A stretch of DNA of 64,000 bases, taken from contig NC_067285.1 in NCBI RefSeq assembly GCF_020740795.1, positions 77,600,342-77,664,341 of the forward strand, in the 5' to 3' direction. A program made the translations under genes and the position numbers. Position 1 is the first letter of the stretch. Each line of letters starts with the position of its first letter. The notes beneath the pieces were generated by a model. It was not told the origin of the DNA, did no database searches, and saw nothing but the letters and a program-made list of their open reading frames with translations. Of this stretch, positions 24,151 through 33,119 are shown one piece after another. The stretch comes from Apus apus (lineage: Eukaryota; Chordata; Aves; Apodiformes; Apodidae).

Positions 24151-25689
24151 TGCCCGAGCCCTGGGGTTGGTGGCTGTGGTGGGAAGCCGAGCGCACAGCA
24201 GACCGTTTGCACTGATTCAGAAAGGAAATGTTCCTTTTCCTTTCGAGATTACAGATAAACACAGCGGACCGTTGAGGTATCTTAGGGGGTTTATTTTATT
24301 TTATTCTGCTGGAACAAAGAAATGGAAGAGTATATTTTAATTTATTTTTAGGATCACGAGAGGCTTTTTTTTTTTTTTTTTTTCCCTCTTCTGGCAAACG
24401 TATTTTACCCCGCGAACTTAATCCTTCAGACAAACAGTCTAACATTATCTCTTTCCTCTGGAGACGAGATCAACTGCTTTCTCATCCACCCCCCCTTTCC
24501 TGGTGGTAGCACTGATTGCAGCGTACAGCTGGACAAGTGTCAGCCGGTCCAAGGCTTCGCGAACCGCCGGCGAGGCTCAAGTTGTATTTATTCAATTATA
24601 TTTTTTATCTCCTTGGGGAAAACAAACCAAAAAAACTCAAAATAAAACAGAATGGTACGAAACCTACGAAACCATACAGTAAACAGTTTGTGAAAATAAG
24701 CGTGGCAAATGTGGTCTGGGGTCCCGCTGAGCCAGGGCTACCAAGGTGGCTGCTCGGCATTACCGTCAGCCAGTCTCAGCTCTCAATTAGAGGCGATTCA
24801 TTAGGTTTTAACAGCAGGTGCAAAGCCATCTCCTCTCCAGCAGCACTGCCTTTTGGGTAGGGAATCGTCTTGTTTTAGAGCAGCCTCCAGTTCGCCCGGC
24901 TGATTATAAACCTGACTACCACTTTGGATAGCGGGGTGTCAGCGCGTCTGTCACTGCCCGCACGTAAGCACTTTGCTTGGCTAATTTCTCCCTGCCAAGA
25001 CATAAGGTGGAAATCTGCCTGCCTCGGTATTTATTTTGGAAGATAGCGCTGTGAGCGAATGCGCCGGGAGAAATCGGGTTGAGATAAAGCGAGAGCTGGG
25101 CCGGCGGCAGGGCGGGAGCACCGCCCGCGGAATGCACTGCTTTTTCTTTCTTGAAATTCCAAACAGACAAGTAAACAAACAACCCTGACGGCAAACTCCA
25201 GAAGAGCTGGCGGCCCCGGGGGCTTCCGCGCAGAGGAGCCCCGCGGAGGGAGTGCTGGGTCCCGCTGCACCCGCATCCCAGCTGGCGGCCGCGGCCGGGG
25301 CTGAAGCTTGGAAAACTCGGCCGTGATTACACCCAAGTGGAGAGCAGGATGGCTCCTAGCCGTCTGATCTGACGTCAACATGTCTCTAGCTCCTCGCTGC
25401 AAGATAGAGGGAACTGAGCCGGGGGAGGGAGGACTGTAATCATTCCCAGATGTCTCTAATAGCAGATATAAAGACTTATATAGTGTCTGAGAATAAATTT
25501 GTAATCAATGCTCTACAATCGGATCATCAAAGCAAAGACATTTTTAGAGGAAAATGGGGGTGTAGGGGGAGATGGGGAAGAGGGAGACACACACCACGCA
25601 GGTTTGGAAGGGAAAGAGGGGGCCACAGGGATTCCCAGAGAAGCTCTGGCTCCGCGCATTGCCCAGCTTTGCTAGAATTTATGTGAATG

Positions 25690-25830
25690 TGTGATTCAGA
25701 TAACAACTCTACTTTAATCTCCATCGTACGGTATGAACTGAAACAGCTGAACAGTAATTGGCCAATTAGAAAAAGAAAAAGATCGGAGCTCGTCTGCAAA
25801 GGCACGTATTTCATGGCCCACAAAAAAAAT
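25690..25830. promoter_or_regulatory. Candidate downstream enhancer with homeodomain palindrome
   Basis: This AT-balanced block inside CpG-rich DNA contains AGATAA (25698-25703), an E-box CAGCTG (25744-25749) and a perfect 14-bp palindrome TAATTGGCCAATTA (25755-25768). GATA, E-box and homeodomain motifs together are typical of cardiac or neural-crest enhancers. Function is inferred. Confidence 0.35.
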
Positions 25831-26204
25831 TTCCCAAATTAAAAATATATAAAACATTGATAAGCCTCTCGTTACAGCAGAGGGGATTATGTCTGCAGGC
25901 GTGTGGAATGAGTTTCCTTCCCATCGCTACTTGGGTTTCTTTTGGGTGCATTTGTGAGTCGCTGGGAGAGTAAGTGTGAAAAAGGAGGATTAAGGTTAGG
26001 TTTAAAGTGCGAAAAGCAGCATATTTTTCTTAGAGGTTTTATTATTAACCTTCTCTCCCGGCCTCCCCGCCCACCTTTCAAGCTCATATTGTCTCTATGG
26101 CATCCTCTGGTTGTGTTTATATTCTTACAGATGCCCACGGATGTCTCGGCACTTGTTCTAGGGTTGTCTGCGGCTTGGTCCGGGAGGCCCCGTTACACCT
26201 CTTT

Positions 26205-26260
26205 GACAACGATAGCAATTTAGTACTAATAATTGCAATTATCTTTCGAGGCATAGAAGA
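26205..26260. promoter_or_regulatory. Candidate element with ATAATTGCAATTAT palindrome
   Basis: A perfect 14-bp palindrome at 26229-26242 brings two TAATTG half-sites back to back. It is next to a GATAGCAATTTAG sequence and a TTATCTTT GATA-like motif. The block is a short AT-rich island between GC-rich patches. Homeodomain-dimer binding is inference. Confidence 0.3.
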
Positions 26261-27667
26261 GCTCCTGGGAACGAAGGGGTAAAAAAACCCACCCGCAATA
26301 CAAAGCAAAATGCACTTAAAAAAAAAAAGCAGAAGAAAAAAAAACAACCCTCCACACTTTATCTTCCTTGTGGGCAGGAATAGCAGGCATGCCACGCACG
26401 TCCGATAGCGCAGAGGACACATAAAACAGCCTAAAAAAGATGGGGAAGGGCTGAGGGGTCCTCCGGGGTCCCGCATGTTGCAGGAACACCTCTCCCCCCC
26501 CTCCGCCCAAACCCTGAATGGCCAGCAGCCGCCCGGGCTAGCTGCCGACCGGGGAAAGGCACCGGGCTGGTTCCTCGCTGCCTCCCCGCTCCCCAAAACC
26601 ACGGCGAGCTTCAAAATCCCCCGCTGCTATCTACCTAAACCAGGCATCCTCGCACCCTCCCGGAGGACACGGAGAGGTCCTTGCCTCCTCCGCTGCGGGG
26701 GAGCGGCCGCGGTGTGTCTGGCGTGCAGCCGGGTCCGCACCCCGGGGATCCGAGGGGACGCTTCCTGGGAGGGCGGGCGGGCGGCGGCTGCGAGACACCA
26801 CCCGGGGGAATTTTATTGATGTCTCCCTTCAAGGGGGAAGAAAAAAAAATTAAGTGTTATTTTCTCTTGAGGAATAACAGAGAGTCTCACTCCCCCAGCC
26901 ATATTACATGGGACTGGCTTAAACTACGAGTAAATCTGGGCCATGAGCCCGTCTGCGCGAGTAGGGACTTCAACTACCCGGCTACATTCCACCCACCCCC
27001 TGCCCTCCTCTCTTCTTCCTTCCTCCACCATCACAGCGCCGATACATGTTGCAGGGGGATACAGGCTGCCGTCCCTCCTCCTGCGTGCTTTTCACCTTCG
27101 AAAAAAGCTCTCCAAAATACTTGGGCCGCCGGGGCGGTGTTGCCTCGGGGAGCAGGCTTGGTGCGGGAGCAGCGCTTCGCTGTTATCAGGCCTCGGCTCC
27201 GCTAGCGGAGATCTGGGGCCAGGGCACTGACATCCCCATCTACCATCAATTTAGCTTCTGCTTCCCCATTTAGCTTTTAACGTCAAAACCTACATTTTTG
27301 TCGGCTCCGGCCTGTCTAGGACTCTTGTGATTTAGCTGCAGGAATGACCGCTCCTGAAAAAATGGCAACATCCTAATTTGCTAGCAATTAAAAGAGACCC
27401 TCCTTACCGGATTCAGAAGAGCTCCCGGTTCTCAGAAACTAACTTTTCAAAAAGATAAAATTATTATTAGGGAAGTATCAGAGAGGCGATTCTCCAGGAG
27501 GTGGGTCGGGGGAGCAGCGGGCGGCTCGGCACCCCGGCCCTGCCGCGCATTCCCAGGGAGAGCTGCAGACCGTCGACTCGGTCAAGGAAAGACACCGCAT
27601 CTGCTGGGAGGCTGCCCGGGACGTGTTGCACTGCAGCACTCGCAGACATCCCTCGCCCACCTCCCTC

Positions 27668-27745
27668 CCCCCTTTTTTCTTTTTCTTTTTTCCCGTGCCT
27701 TTAAAAAAAAGAAAAAAAAAAAAAAAAGAAGAAAGAAAGTTTGGG
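27668..27745. repeat. Polypyrimidine then poly-A tract
   Basis: CTTTTTT units change to poly-A with GAAA units near 27702. The two halves are partly complementary and could pair as a loose hairpin. Confidence 0.8.
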
Positions 27746-28496
27746 AGGGAAGGGTGTGCAAGATGTTCCAGTTTATCAGCTGGGCAACTAACAGGCAAGG
27801 AAAAGCAAACAAGGAGGGAGATTTTTCTCTCCATGTGTTATAAACAAAAAGCAAGTGTCTGTAAACACAGACCCACGCCGAAGCGTCGAGCCGGGCTGCC
27901 TGACCCGACAGGAGGGAGGGCACATCACTTTTGTCTGGTTGTTGTAACCCCGCAACCTCCCCACTGTCAGCAGGGGCGGCGAAACGGCGCAAGGGGCTTC
28001 CTTATCTTTTTATGGGCAATCGCACAACTACCTACGCTTAGTGCCGGCTTTCGTCAGGAGCCACTTCCATAGGCGCTGCGGCAGGGGAAGGCAGGCAGGT
28101 TTGCAGCCCTGGACCTGGAGAGAGAGCCAGCTTGGTTTAAGTTGAGATGATTTAAGTAAGGGTTTAAAATATGAGCCCGAATTTTATTATGGAAAAGGTG
28201 GAAAACCTTGAGTTTAACCGAAAATTGCCAAAGATACCTAGAGCAGCCTCTCTGTGTAAAAAGCTTCACATTTTTTTCTTGACTGCCTACGACACAATGG
28301 GATGCCCCGCATTTCACAGAACTGAATGTCTGCAGCTCATCCCGGCATCGGGGAGCAGAAACGCCACCAGCCTGGCACCGGCACCCTTCTAAAGGAGTCT
28401 GCAAATGGGGCGAGAGGTAACTGTGCAGATATGGGGGAAGACAGATCACGAAGGTACCAAAAAGAGCCAAAGCAGAAGCTGCTGCAGTTTACAGCC

Positions 28497-28557
28497 AGAA
28501 AAAAAAAAAAAAAAAAGGTTGCTTTTTGTTTGTTTGTTTGTTTTTAAAAAAACAAAC
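28497..28557. repeat. Poly-A and (TTTG)n with A-run
   Basis: A17-type run, then GTTTGTTTGTTTGTTTTT, then AAAAAAACAAAC. The T/G and A/C ends are partly complementary. Confidence 0.8.
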
Positions 28558-29194
28558 CTCTCTGTGTCGGGCTGGAAATGTGCAATCCAGGAGAATTTTG
28601 GGAACCGCAAAGTTAATATTAAGTTCACCATAGCTCGTTGTAAATCTTACATATCTCCCCCCACCCCACAAATCCCTTGCCTTGTTCACTCTTTCTTCCT
28701 TGACGTAAAATTACCTGTTACCTAATCACTCCTAGTAAAGCCCTCCGGCCTCCCTAGCCTGCCCGTGGCACACCTCTGGGGCCGCCGCCCCCACCGCCCG
28801 GCCCCGATCCGGGCTTGGCTCCCGCCAGCGCCTGGCACCGCCACCGCCCGGGCCCCGGCGGCGAGAAAACCGCGCATCGCTGCCATTCGTCATCCGCCCG
28901 GGGTTTGCATCCTTGTCCGTTTCCCGTTAGCAGTAGGTCTCCTGCATGGAGAACACCACCACAAGGAATTCCTATTCAGCTGAGCTGCCGGTTTCTGCTC
29001 AACACTCGCGGGGCTGGCGAGATCCCTCCCCCTACCACTCCTTTCTCTCAGTCACTTGTTTAAAAATAAACTTAGGAGGCATCTTTATAATTTAGTTTAC
29101 TTCCGAATATTTTAAATATTATGAAAAAAGCCATAAACAACGCTGTTATTCAAAACATTTTGAGGTATAAAACATAAAAAGATTTGGGTAGGTT

Positions 29195-29260
29195 TCTTTT
29201 TTGTTTGTTGTTGTTTTTTGTTTGTTTTTTGTAGGGTTTTTTTTTGTTTTGTTTTGTAAA
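29195..29260. repeat. (TTTG/TTG)n tract after HAND2 poly(A) signal
   Basis: TTTG, TTG and poly-T units on the plus strand, A/C-rich on the HAND2 strand, just past the inferred cleavage site. Confidence 0.8.
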
Positions 29261-29824
29261 AAACACACACAGTGGTTTATTGAGTACTTACAACGTTTAC
29301 ACCTTCAATATTAATTAGATTCCACTTTTTTCCCTTACGGACGGAAGTGCACATAACCAATAACTATTGAAAACATCCTCAAATACTGAACGACCACAAC
29401 AAAATTACAACACTAAATACCGAGTCAACCGAAACATTGGTGCAACTGCTTCTGTTGAAATATAACTTTATAATCCCATGAATATTTATATCCAAAAGGC
29501 CAAGTATTAAAGATACACTTCACATACACACTAATGCCAGGGAGGGATTTTTTCTTTTTTCCTTTCCTATGGTTCTGTTTTTCCCCTGTGTTTTATAAAG
29601 AGCAAATAACATTCACGAAACTATTAGAGACATTACCCCTTACCAAGTTGGAGTTGCTTCTTCATATATGGAATGCTTTTTCCCTCTCCTTCAAATATCC
29701 ACACTTTTGGGGGCTTGGGGGAGAAATTGCACATAAATAAACTGGACGATTCCAAATATAAAGAGTCCTCAGAGAAGAGCTCGCCACCGAGACCAAGAGG
29801 ACGGCTCCACCAGTCCTGTCGTGC
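29260..29824 (-). other. HAND2: HAND2 3' UTR with poly(A) signal
   Basis: Minus-strand sequence after the stop codon is AT-rich and shows no further ORF. A canonical AATAAA (plus-strand TTTATT, 29276-29281) lies about 545 nt after the stop. It is followed at once by a GT-rich stretch (CTGTGTGTGTTTTTT), the expected downstream cleavage element, so the cleavage site is probably at about 29255-29265. The T/G-rich run beyond it (29197-29265 on the plus strand) would lie outside the mRNA. The exact 3' end is inferred. Confidence 0.8.
29669..29675 (-). promoter_or_regulatory. miR-1/206-type seed match in HAND2 3' UTR
   Basis: The minus strand reads CATTCCA, a 7mer-A1 match to the miR-1/miR-206 seed (GGAAUG), about 150 nt after the stop codon. 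HAND2 is an established miR-1 target in vertebrate heart, so this is the natural candidate site. A 7-mer match alone is weak evidence. Confidence 0.55.
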
Positions 29825-29923
29825 TCACTGCTTGAGCTCCAAAGCCCAGACATGCTGCGGCCAGCCAGTCCTCCCTTTGGTTTTCTTATCGTTGCTGCTA
29901 ACTGTGCTTTTCAAGATTTCGTT
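29825..29923 (-). CDS. HAND2: HAND2 coding exon 2 (C-terminal 32 residues)
   Basis: This small exon encodes [20 protein letters not shown] followed by [12 protein letters not shown] and a TGA stop at 29825-29827. It is preceded on the minus strand by a long pyrimidine tract and a CAG acceptor, so translation continues in phase 0 from exon 1 (KKEL then NEIL). The C-terminal block is characteristic of HAND proteins and nearly invariant in HAND2, which makes the join secure. No other gene overlaps it. Confidence 0.97.
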   Translation of the reverse strand, partial: NEILKSTVSSNDKKTKGRTGWPQHVWALELKQ

Positions 29924-31509
29924 CTGGAGAGACAGGATGCAAAGAGAAAGAGGAGAGAAACAGAAGGGGGAGAGGAGAAAAAAAAAGGTTAGAGATATTA
30001 TTTCCCTTTCTAGATCGCCTCTGCCCTGCCCTGAGAGGGAAAACTACGAGGAGACACGGGCTCCTGTCTAGGCCTGGGGCTGCAGAGGACACAGTGGGGC
30101 GGGCCTCCGCAGGGTCTCGCTGCGGGCGAAGCCGCCGTCCAGGGGAGCGGGCACGGGCTGTGAGCGGCCGCTCACGATCTGCGGCGGAGGCCGAGTCCTG
30201 CTCCACGCCAGCACCGCTGTCCTTCCATGCAGGACCCTGAGGCTCGGAGGCGCGTACTAGGGGGCTGAGCGGTATCAGCCATCTGCGGGAAGATAAGGAT
30301 GGCGCTGAACCATCCCCTCCTGGGTTCTGAGAAGGAACTGGGCACGCAGCGGGGCAAAATATCGGGCCTGCAGCCACCGAAATCTGCGGGACTATCGCCC
30401 GAGCGTGCCGTAGGGCCTACACGAAATTGGGCTTGCGCTGCCTCATCAAAGCCGACTCCGTTAAAAGCCAAAATAGTTCAAGCGCAGAGCGCACGGGAAG
30501 GAAAGCCCCGCACTGTGAACCTATTAAAGCCGTGCTGAACTTAGCAAGTAATCGCGCTTACAGGCTTTCATTTAAGAGAGGGGAGGCCTGTTTCTGACGG
30601 GATCATGGTTTGGGATCCGGGACCAACCCCAAGCCCGGGAACAGAGTCCCGCGGGAGTCCCTACTGACGCGGCGTTTCCCCGGCGGCTGCTTGCCGGGGA
30701 TCCATTCTCTCTGAGAGAGCCGCGGGCGTCGAGGGCCGTTTGGGACCGGAGCCGTGCCCTGTCCCTCTCTTAGCCCGCTCTTAGGTATGTCCATAGACGG
30801 GTAGGACTGAGGTGTCCCCCATGGACATCACCCGACGACCCGATCCTGCCTAGCCGCCGGGTGCGCGGGGATGGGGCGCCGGCGGGCGGCCGAGCAGCCT
30901 CCTCTCTGCGGCCCCCCCTCCCCGTCCCACCCAGTCCCGTCCCGGAGCACTGACCAGCTCTTTCTTCCTCTTTTCCTCCTTCACGTCTGTCTTCTTGATC
31001 TCTGCCTTGAAGGCCTCCGCCTCCCCGTTCTGGTCATCCTTCGCCAGCAGGTCCATGAGGTAGGCGATGTAGCTGGTGGCCAGGCGGAGGGTTTTGATCT
31101 TGGAGAGCTTGGTGTCGGCGGGCACGTTGGGGATGCACTCCCGCAGCTCCGCGAAGGCGCTGTTGATGCTCTGAGTCCTGCGCCGCTCCTTGCGGTTCGC
31201 CGTGCCCCTGCGCTTCACCGGCCGGGGCCCCCCGAGCCCGGGCGGGCCGTTCCCGGGCGGCACCCCCCCGTAATGGGAGTGGTCCATGCCCGGCGCCCCG
31301 TTGGCGTACTCGGGGCTGTAGGACAGAGCCATGCTGTAGTCAGGGGGGGACATCTCCGGGTGGCTGCTAATGAGCCAGCCGTGGAAGTAGGGGTTTTCCT
31401 CGTGGCCGCAGCGGGTGGCGGCAGCGGCGGCGGCAGCGGCGGCGGCGGCGAAAGGGTAGCCCTCATGGTGCACCACCGGGTGGTGGGGAAAGCCTCCCAC
31501 TAGACTCAT
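29825..31509 (-). CDS. HAND2: HAND2 (dHAND) bHLH transcription factor, two coding exons
   Basis: The coding sequence joins 31509-30955 (185 codons) and 29923-29825 (32 codons plus TGA), giving 217 aa, the same length as human HAND2. In order it shows: an N-terminus starting [10 protein letters not shown]; an 11-alanine tract (residues 21-31, GCC with interspersed GCT); a Gly/Pro-rich linker; a basic region (about 99-112) with the RKERRR DNA-contact stretch; helix 1 (about 113-127); a loop with [10 protein letters not shown]; helix 2 (about 138-155); a Lys/Glu-rich segment; and a C-terminus ending WALELKQ. Arg109-111, needed for DNA binding in HAND2, and the phospho-regulated Thr112 and Ser114 are present at the family positions. 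The family protein is nuclear. It dimerises with E-proteins, binds E-boxes, and patterns heart, limb bud, branchial arch and sympathetic neurons. The ATG at 31509 is chosen because the family N-terminus begins there. No frameshift or missing key residue is seen. Confidence 0.98.
29924..30954 (-). other. HAND2: HAND2 intron
   Basis: A 1031-bp phase-0 GT-AG intron. The donor reads CTG|GTCAGT, with C at +3 instead of the usual purine. The acceptor is a pyrimidine-rich run ending CTCTCCAG. The intron is GC-rich and part of the CpG-island core. The exon 1 frame stays open for 34 codons into the intron, to a stop at 30850-30852. Confidence 0.93.
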
Positions 31510-32157
31510 CCCCGCTCCCTAGCGCACCCCCCCACCCCCCCCCAGGCCCCAAAACAAAGGTTTCCCCTCCCCGTCCGCCTCCCACCCCCTCCGCGGCGGC
31601 GGGAGATGCTGCCCGCCGCTCACCCCTCAGCACTGCCCCGCTGCCCGCTGCCTCTCCATAGGGAGCTGCTGCACAGTCCCCGTGGGTGCCCGAGAGATCC
31701 CCCCTCCCCAGGCGCCGCCGCTGCCGCTCATGCGTTGTGCTTCCACCTCCTCCTCCTCCTCGCCCGGGGACGGGTCTTCGAGGAAGAAAAAAAAAAAAAA
31801 GGCTATGGAGAGAAGTCGACCAAAACAAAATGGCTTGGCTTCCCAGCGCGGGATCTTCCTCGCCTCTTGCTTCCCACAGCTCTCGCCAAGTCCGCCGCAG
31901 CCCGGCCGGGTGGTACTTACACGCGGCCCCCCTCCATGCGCCCCCGGCTCGGGGCGGGCGGGCGGCGGGGCCGTCACTGCCGGGCGGGCGCAAGCATCCC
32001 TGCCCGCCGCTCGGCCGCGGGGGTCAGCACCCCGGCCTTCCTCTGGGGCATCCGCGCCGCTCGGCCGGGCGCGGCGGCGGGGAGCGGCTGCAGTGGCGGG
32101 GCTCGGCGCGGCGCGGGGCACTGGCACGGCTCACCGGCACGATCTCCATGTACAGCT
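31510..32157 (-). other. HAND2: HAND2 5' UTR (GC-rich)
   Basis: This region lies between the ATG at 31509 and the predicted cap site about 30 nt downstream of a TATA-like element at 32181-32188. It is very GC-rich, with C runs near the start codon, an A-run on the plus strand (31789-31802) and several upstream ATGs. No splice sites were needed to connect it to exon 1. The length of about 650 nt depends on the inferred cap site. Confidence 0.6.
32024..32149 (-). CDS. Upstream ORF in HAND2 5' UTR (41 codons)
   Basis: An ATG at 32149 on the minus strand opens a 41-codon frame, beginning MEIVPVSRAS and rich in Arg/Pro, that ends at TGA 32024-32026 well before the HAND2 start. If transcription starts just upstream, this is the first AUG in the mRNA and could reduce HAND2 translation. 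The Arg/Pro-rich product looks like translated GC-rich DNA and not a folded protein. Any role is inference. Confidence 0.35.
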   Translation of the reverse strand: MEIVPVSRASAPRRAEPRHCSRSPPPRPAERRGCPRGRPGC

Positions 32158-32305
32158 ACATGTTTAAGGCCGCTCGGGTTAATATATGTCGTCAGAAGCG
32201 GCGGCCGCCAATGGCTGGCGGCAGGGGCGGGGCCCGCCGCCCTCCTCAATAAAACTTTTTTGATGTTCGTCCTGCTAATTGCCGAGCTCCTCTTTTAGGA
32301 TTGGC
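32157..32305 (-). promoter_or_regulatory. HAND2: HAND2 core promoter
   Basis: On the minus strand, going toward the gene, there is a CCAAT box (32300-32304), a GC box (GGGGCGGGGC, 32224-32233), an inverted CCAAT motif (plus strand 32208-32212) and a TATA-like CATATATTAA at about 32179-32188. Transcription would begin near 32155. The elements sit inside a CpG island that runs on into exon 1. The inverted CCAAT and the plus-strand AATAAAA run (32249-32255) would also fit divergent plus-strand transcription. Element identities are seen; the cap site is inferred. Confidence 0.65.
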
Positions 32306-32909
32306 TGCCCCTCCGCATCCATAATGTAATTAAAACAAGGGGGGAAAAATTATCATGGAGGCAGAGGTTAATGCAAGTGTTTAGCAGATGCCTTACTGTA
32401 AAATCTGCTTTTTAAAAAACCCCAAAACCAACAACCAAAAAACCAGCAAACTCATTAAAACTTAAATATCGGATAATCTCAAACCAGGTACAGTATGGAT
32501 CCAAGGAATTTCTTGGCAAAATCTGTGTGTGAGCTTGATACCCTCCGAGGTTTCTTTTCCAAAATGCCTCGTGCCCGTGTGGTACAGGCACAAATAAAAT
32601 CAGCTTCGGATGGGCACTTTATCGATTGCCCGGTATTATAGGCATGCCCCTGCAACGCTCCGGCTTACGCTTTTATCACCGTTTAGTATACACAAAGAGA
32701 TCACTAGTTCCCGTGAGGAGGGAGACGAAGCACCTCTGCCTTGTCTGTCACCGGGCTTGCGATCCAAGTCAGCCAAGGCTTGGTCCGGCTTCGCTGCCGC
32801 TGACTTGCCGAGGGAGCAGGAAACTCAGGGCTTGGCCAGGGACGGTATTCCACAAATAATGGCTTTGAAACACTGACAATAAACCCGACTCTAACTGATT
32901 CTCTTTCAG

Positions 32910-32992
32910 CTTGCTGTCTGCGCCTACGCACCTCGACCAGTATTCAGACGACTCCTGAAATCAGTGTCATGCTTCTTTAACTGGTCTGATAG
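32910..32992 (+). ncRNA. Candidate exon of divergent lncRNA (Upperhand/HAND2-AS1-like)
   Basis: A plus-strand acceptor (TTCTCTTTCAG, AG at 32908-32909), with a branch-like CTAAC at 32891-32895, and a near-perfect donor AG|GTAAGTAA (GT at 32993-32994) bracket an 83-nt segment. It starts about 750 bp from the HAND2 promoter on the opposite strand. In mammals the lncRNA Upperhand/HAND2-AS1 starts next to HAND2 and runs divergently, so an exon here is plausible. No long ORF crosses it. The splice signals are seen; transcription and orthology are inferred. Confidence 0.45.
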
Positions 32993-33087
32993 GTAAGTAA
33001 CCGAATCTTTTTTACAGCATGTTCAGAGCTTATTTTCTAGCTTTTACTAACAAATATATAAATATTTCTCAGCATTCCTGGTTCTGC

Positions 33088-33119
33088 AATAAATAAATAA
33101 ATAAATACATAAATAAAGA
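33088..33119. repeat. (AATA)n microsatellite
   Basis: About seven AATA units with one change (CATA). Confidence 0.9.

Larger units (their letters stand above)
8480..29194. other. CpG-rich regulatory flank downstream of HAND2, no coding gene
   Basis: GC-rich patches with many CG dinucleotides alternate with AT-rich and simple-repeat stretches. The patches are roughly 11280-14830, 15700-16430, 18700-19560, 21530-22690, 23200-24050, 25040-25420, 26440-27240 and 27480-28100. Long open frames here (up to about 300 codons) reflect high GC and show no protein-like composition, splice structure or recognised domain. Motif blocks are listed separately. Confidence 0.65.
30040..32300. other. CpG island covering HAND2 promoter, exon 1 and intron
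   Basis: Dense CG dinucleotides and very high GC run through the promoter, 5' UTR, exon 1 and most of the intron. AT-rich sequence starts abruptly on the 3' UTR side and beyond 32300. CpG content was judged by eye and not computed. Confidence 0.8.

Noticed and set aside
29731-29741. AATAAA (ACATAAATAAAC) on the plus strand near the HAND2 stop
   Set aside because: It is on the strand opposite HAND2 and so cannot be its poly(A) signal. The minus-strand AATAAA at 29276-29281 with a GT-rich element fits better.
30871-31503. 210-codon plus-strand open frame opposite HAND2 exon 1
   Set aside because: Shadow of the HAND2 coding sequence on the other strand.
31463-32298. Several 160-230-codon frames over the HAND2 5' UTR and promoter
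   Set aside because: They start at non-ATG codons and run through CpG-island sequence on both strands, with no conserved protein recognised. Only the short ATG-initiated upstream ORF was kept.
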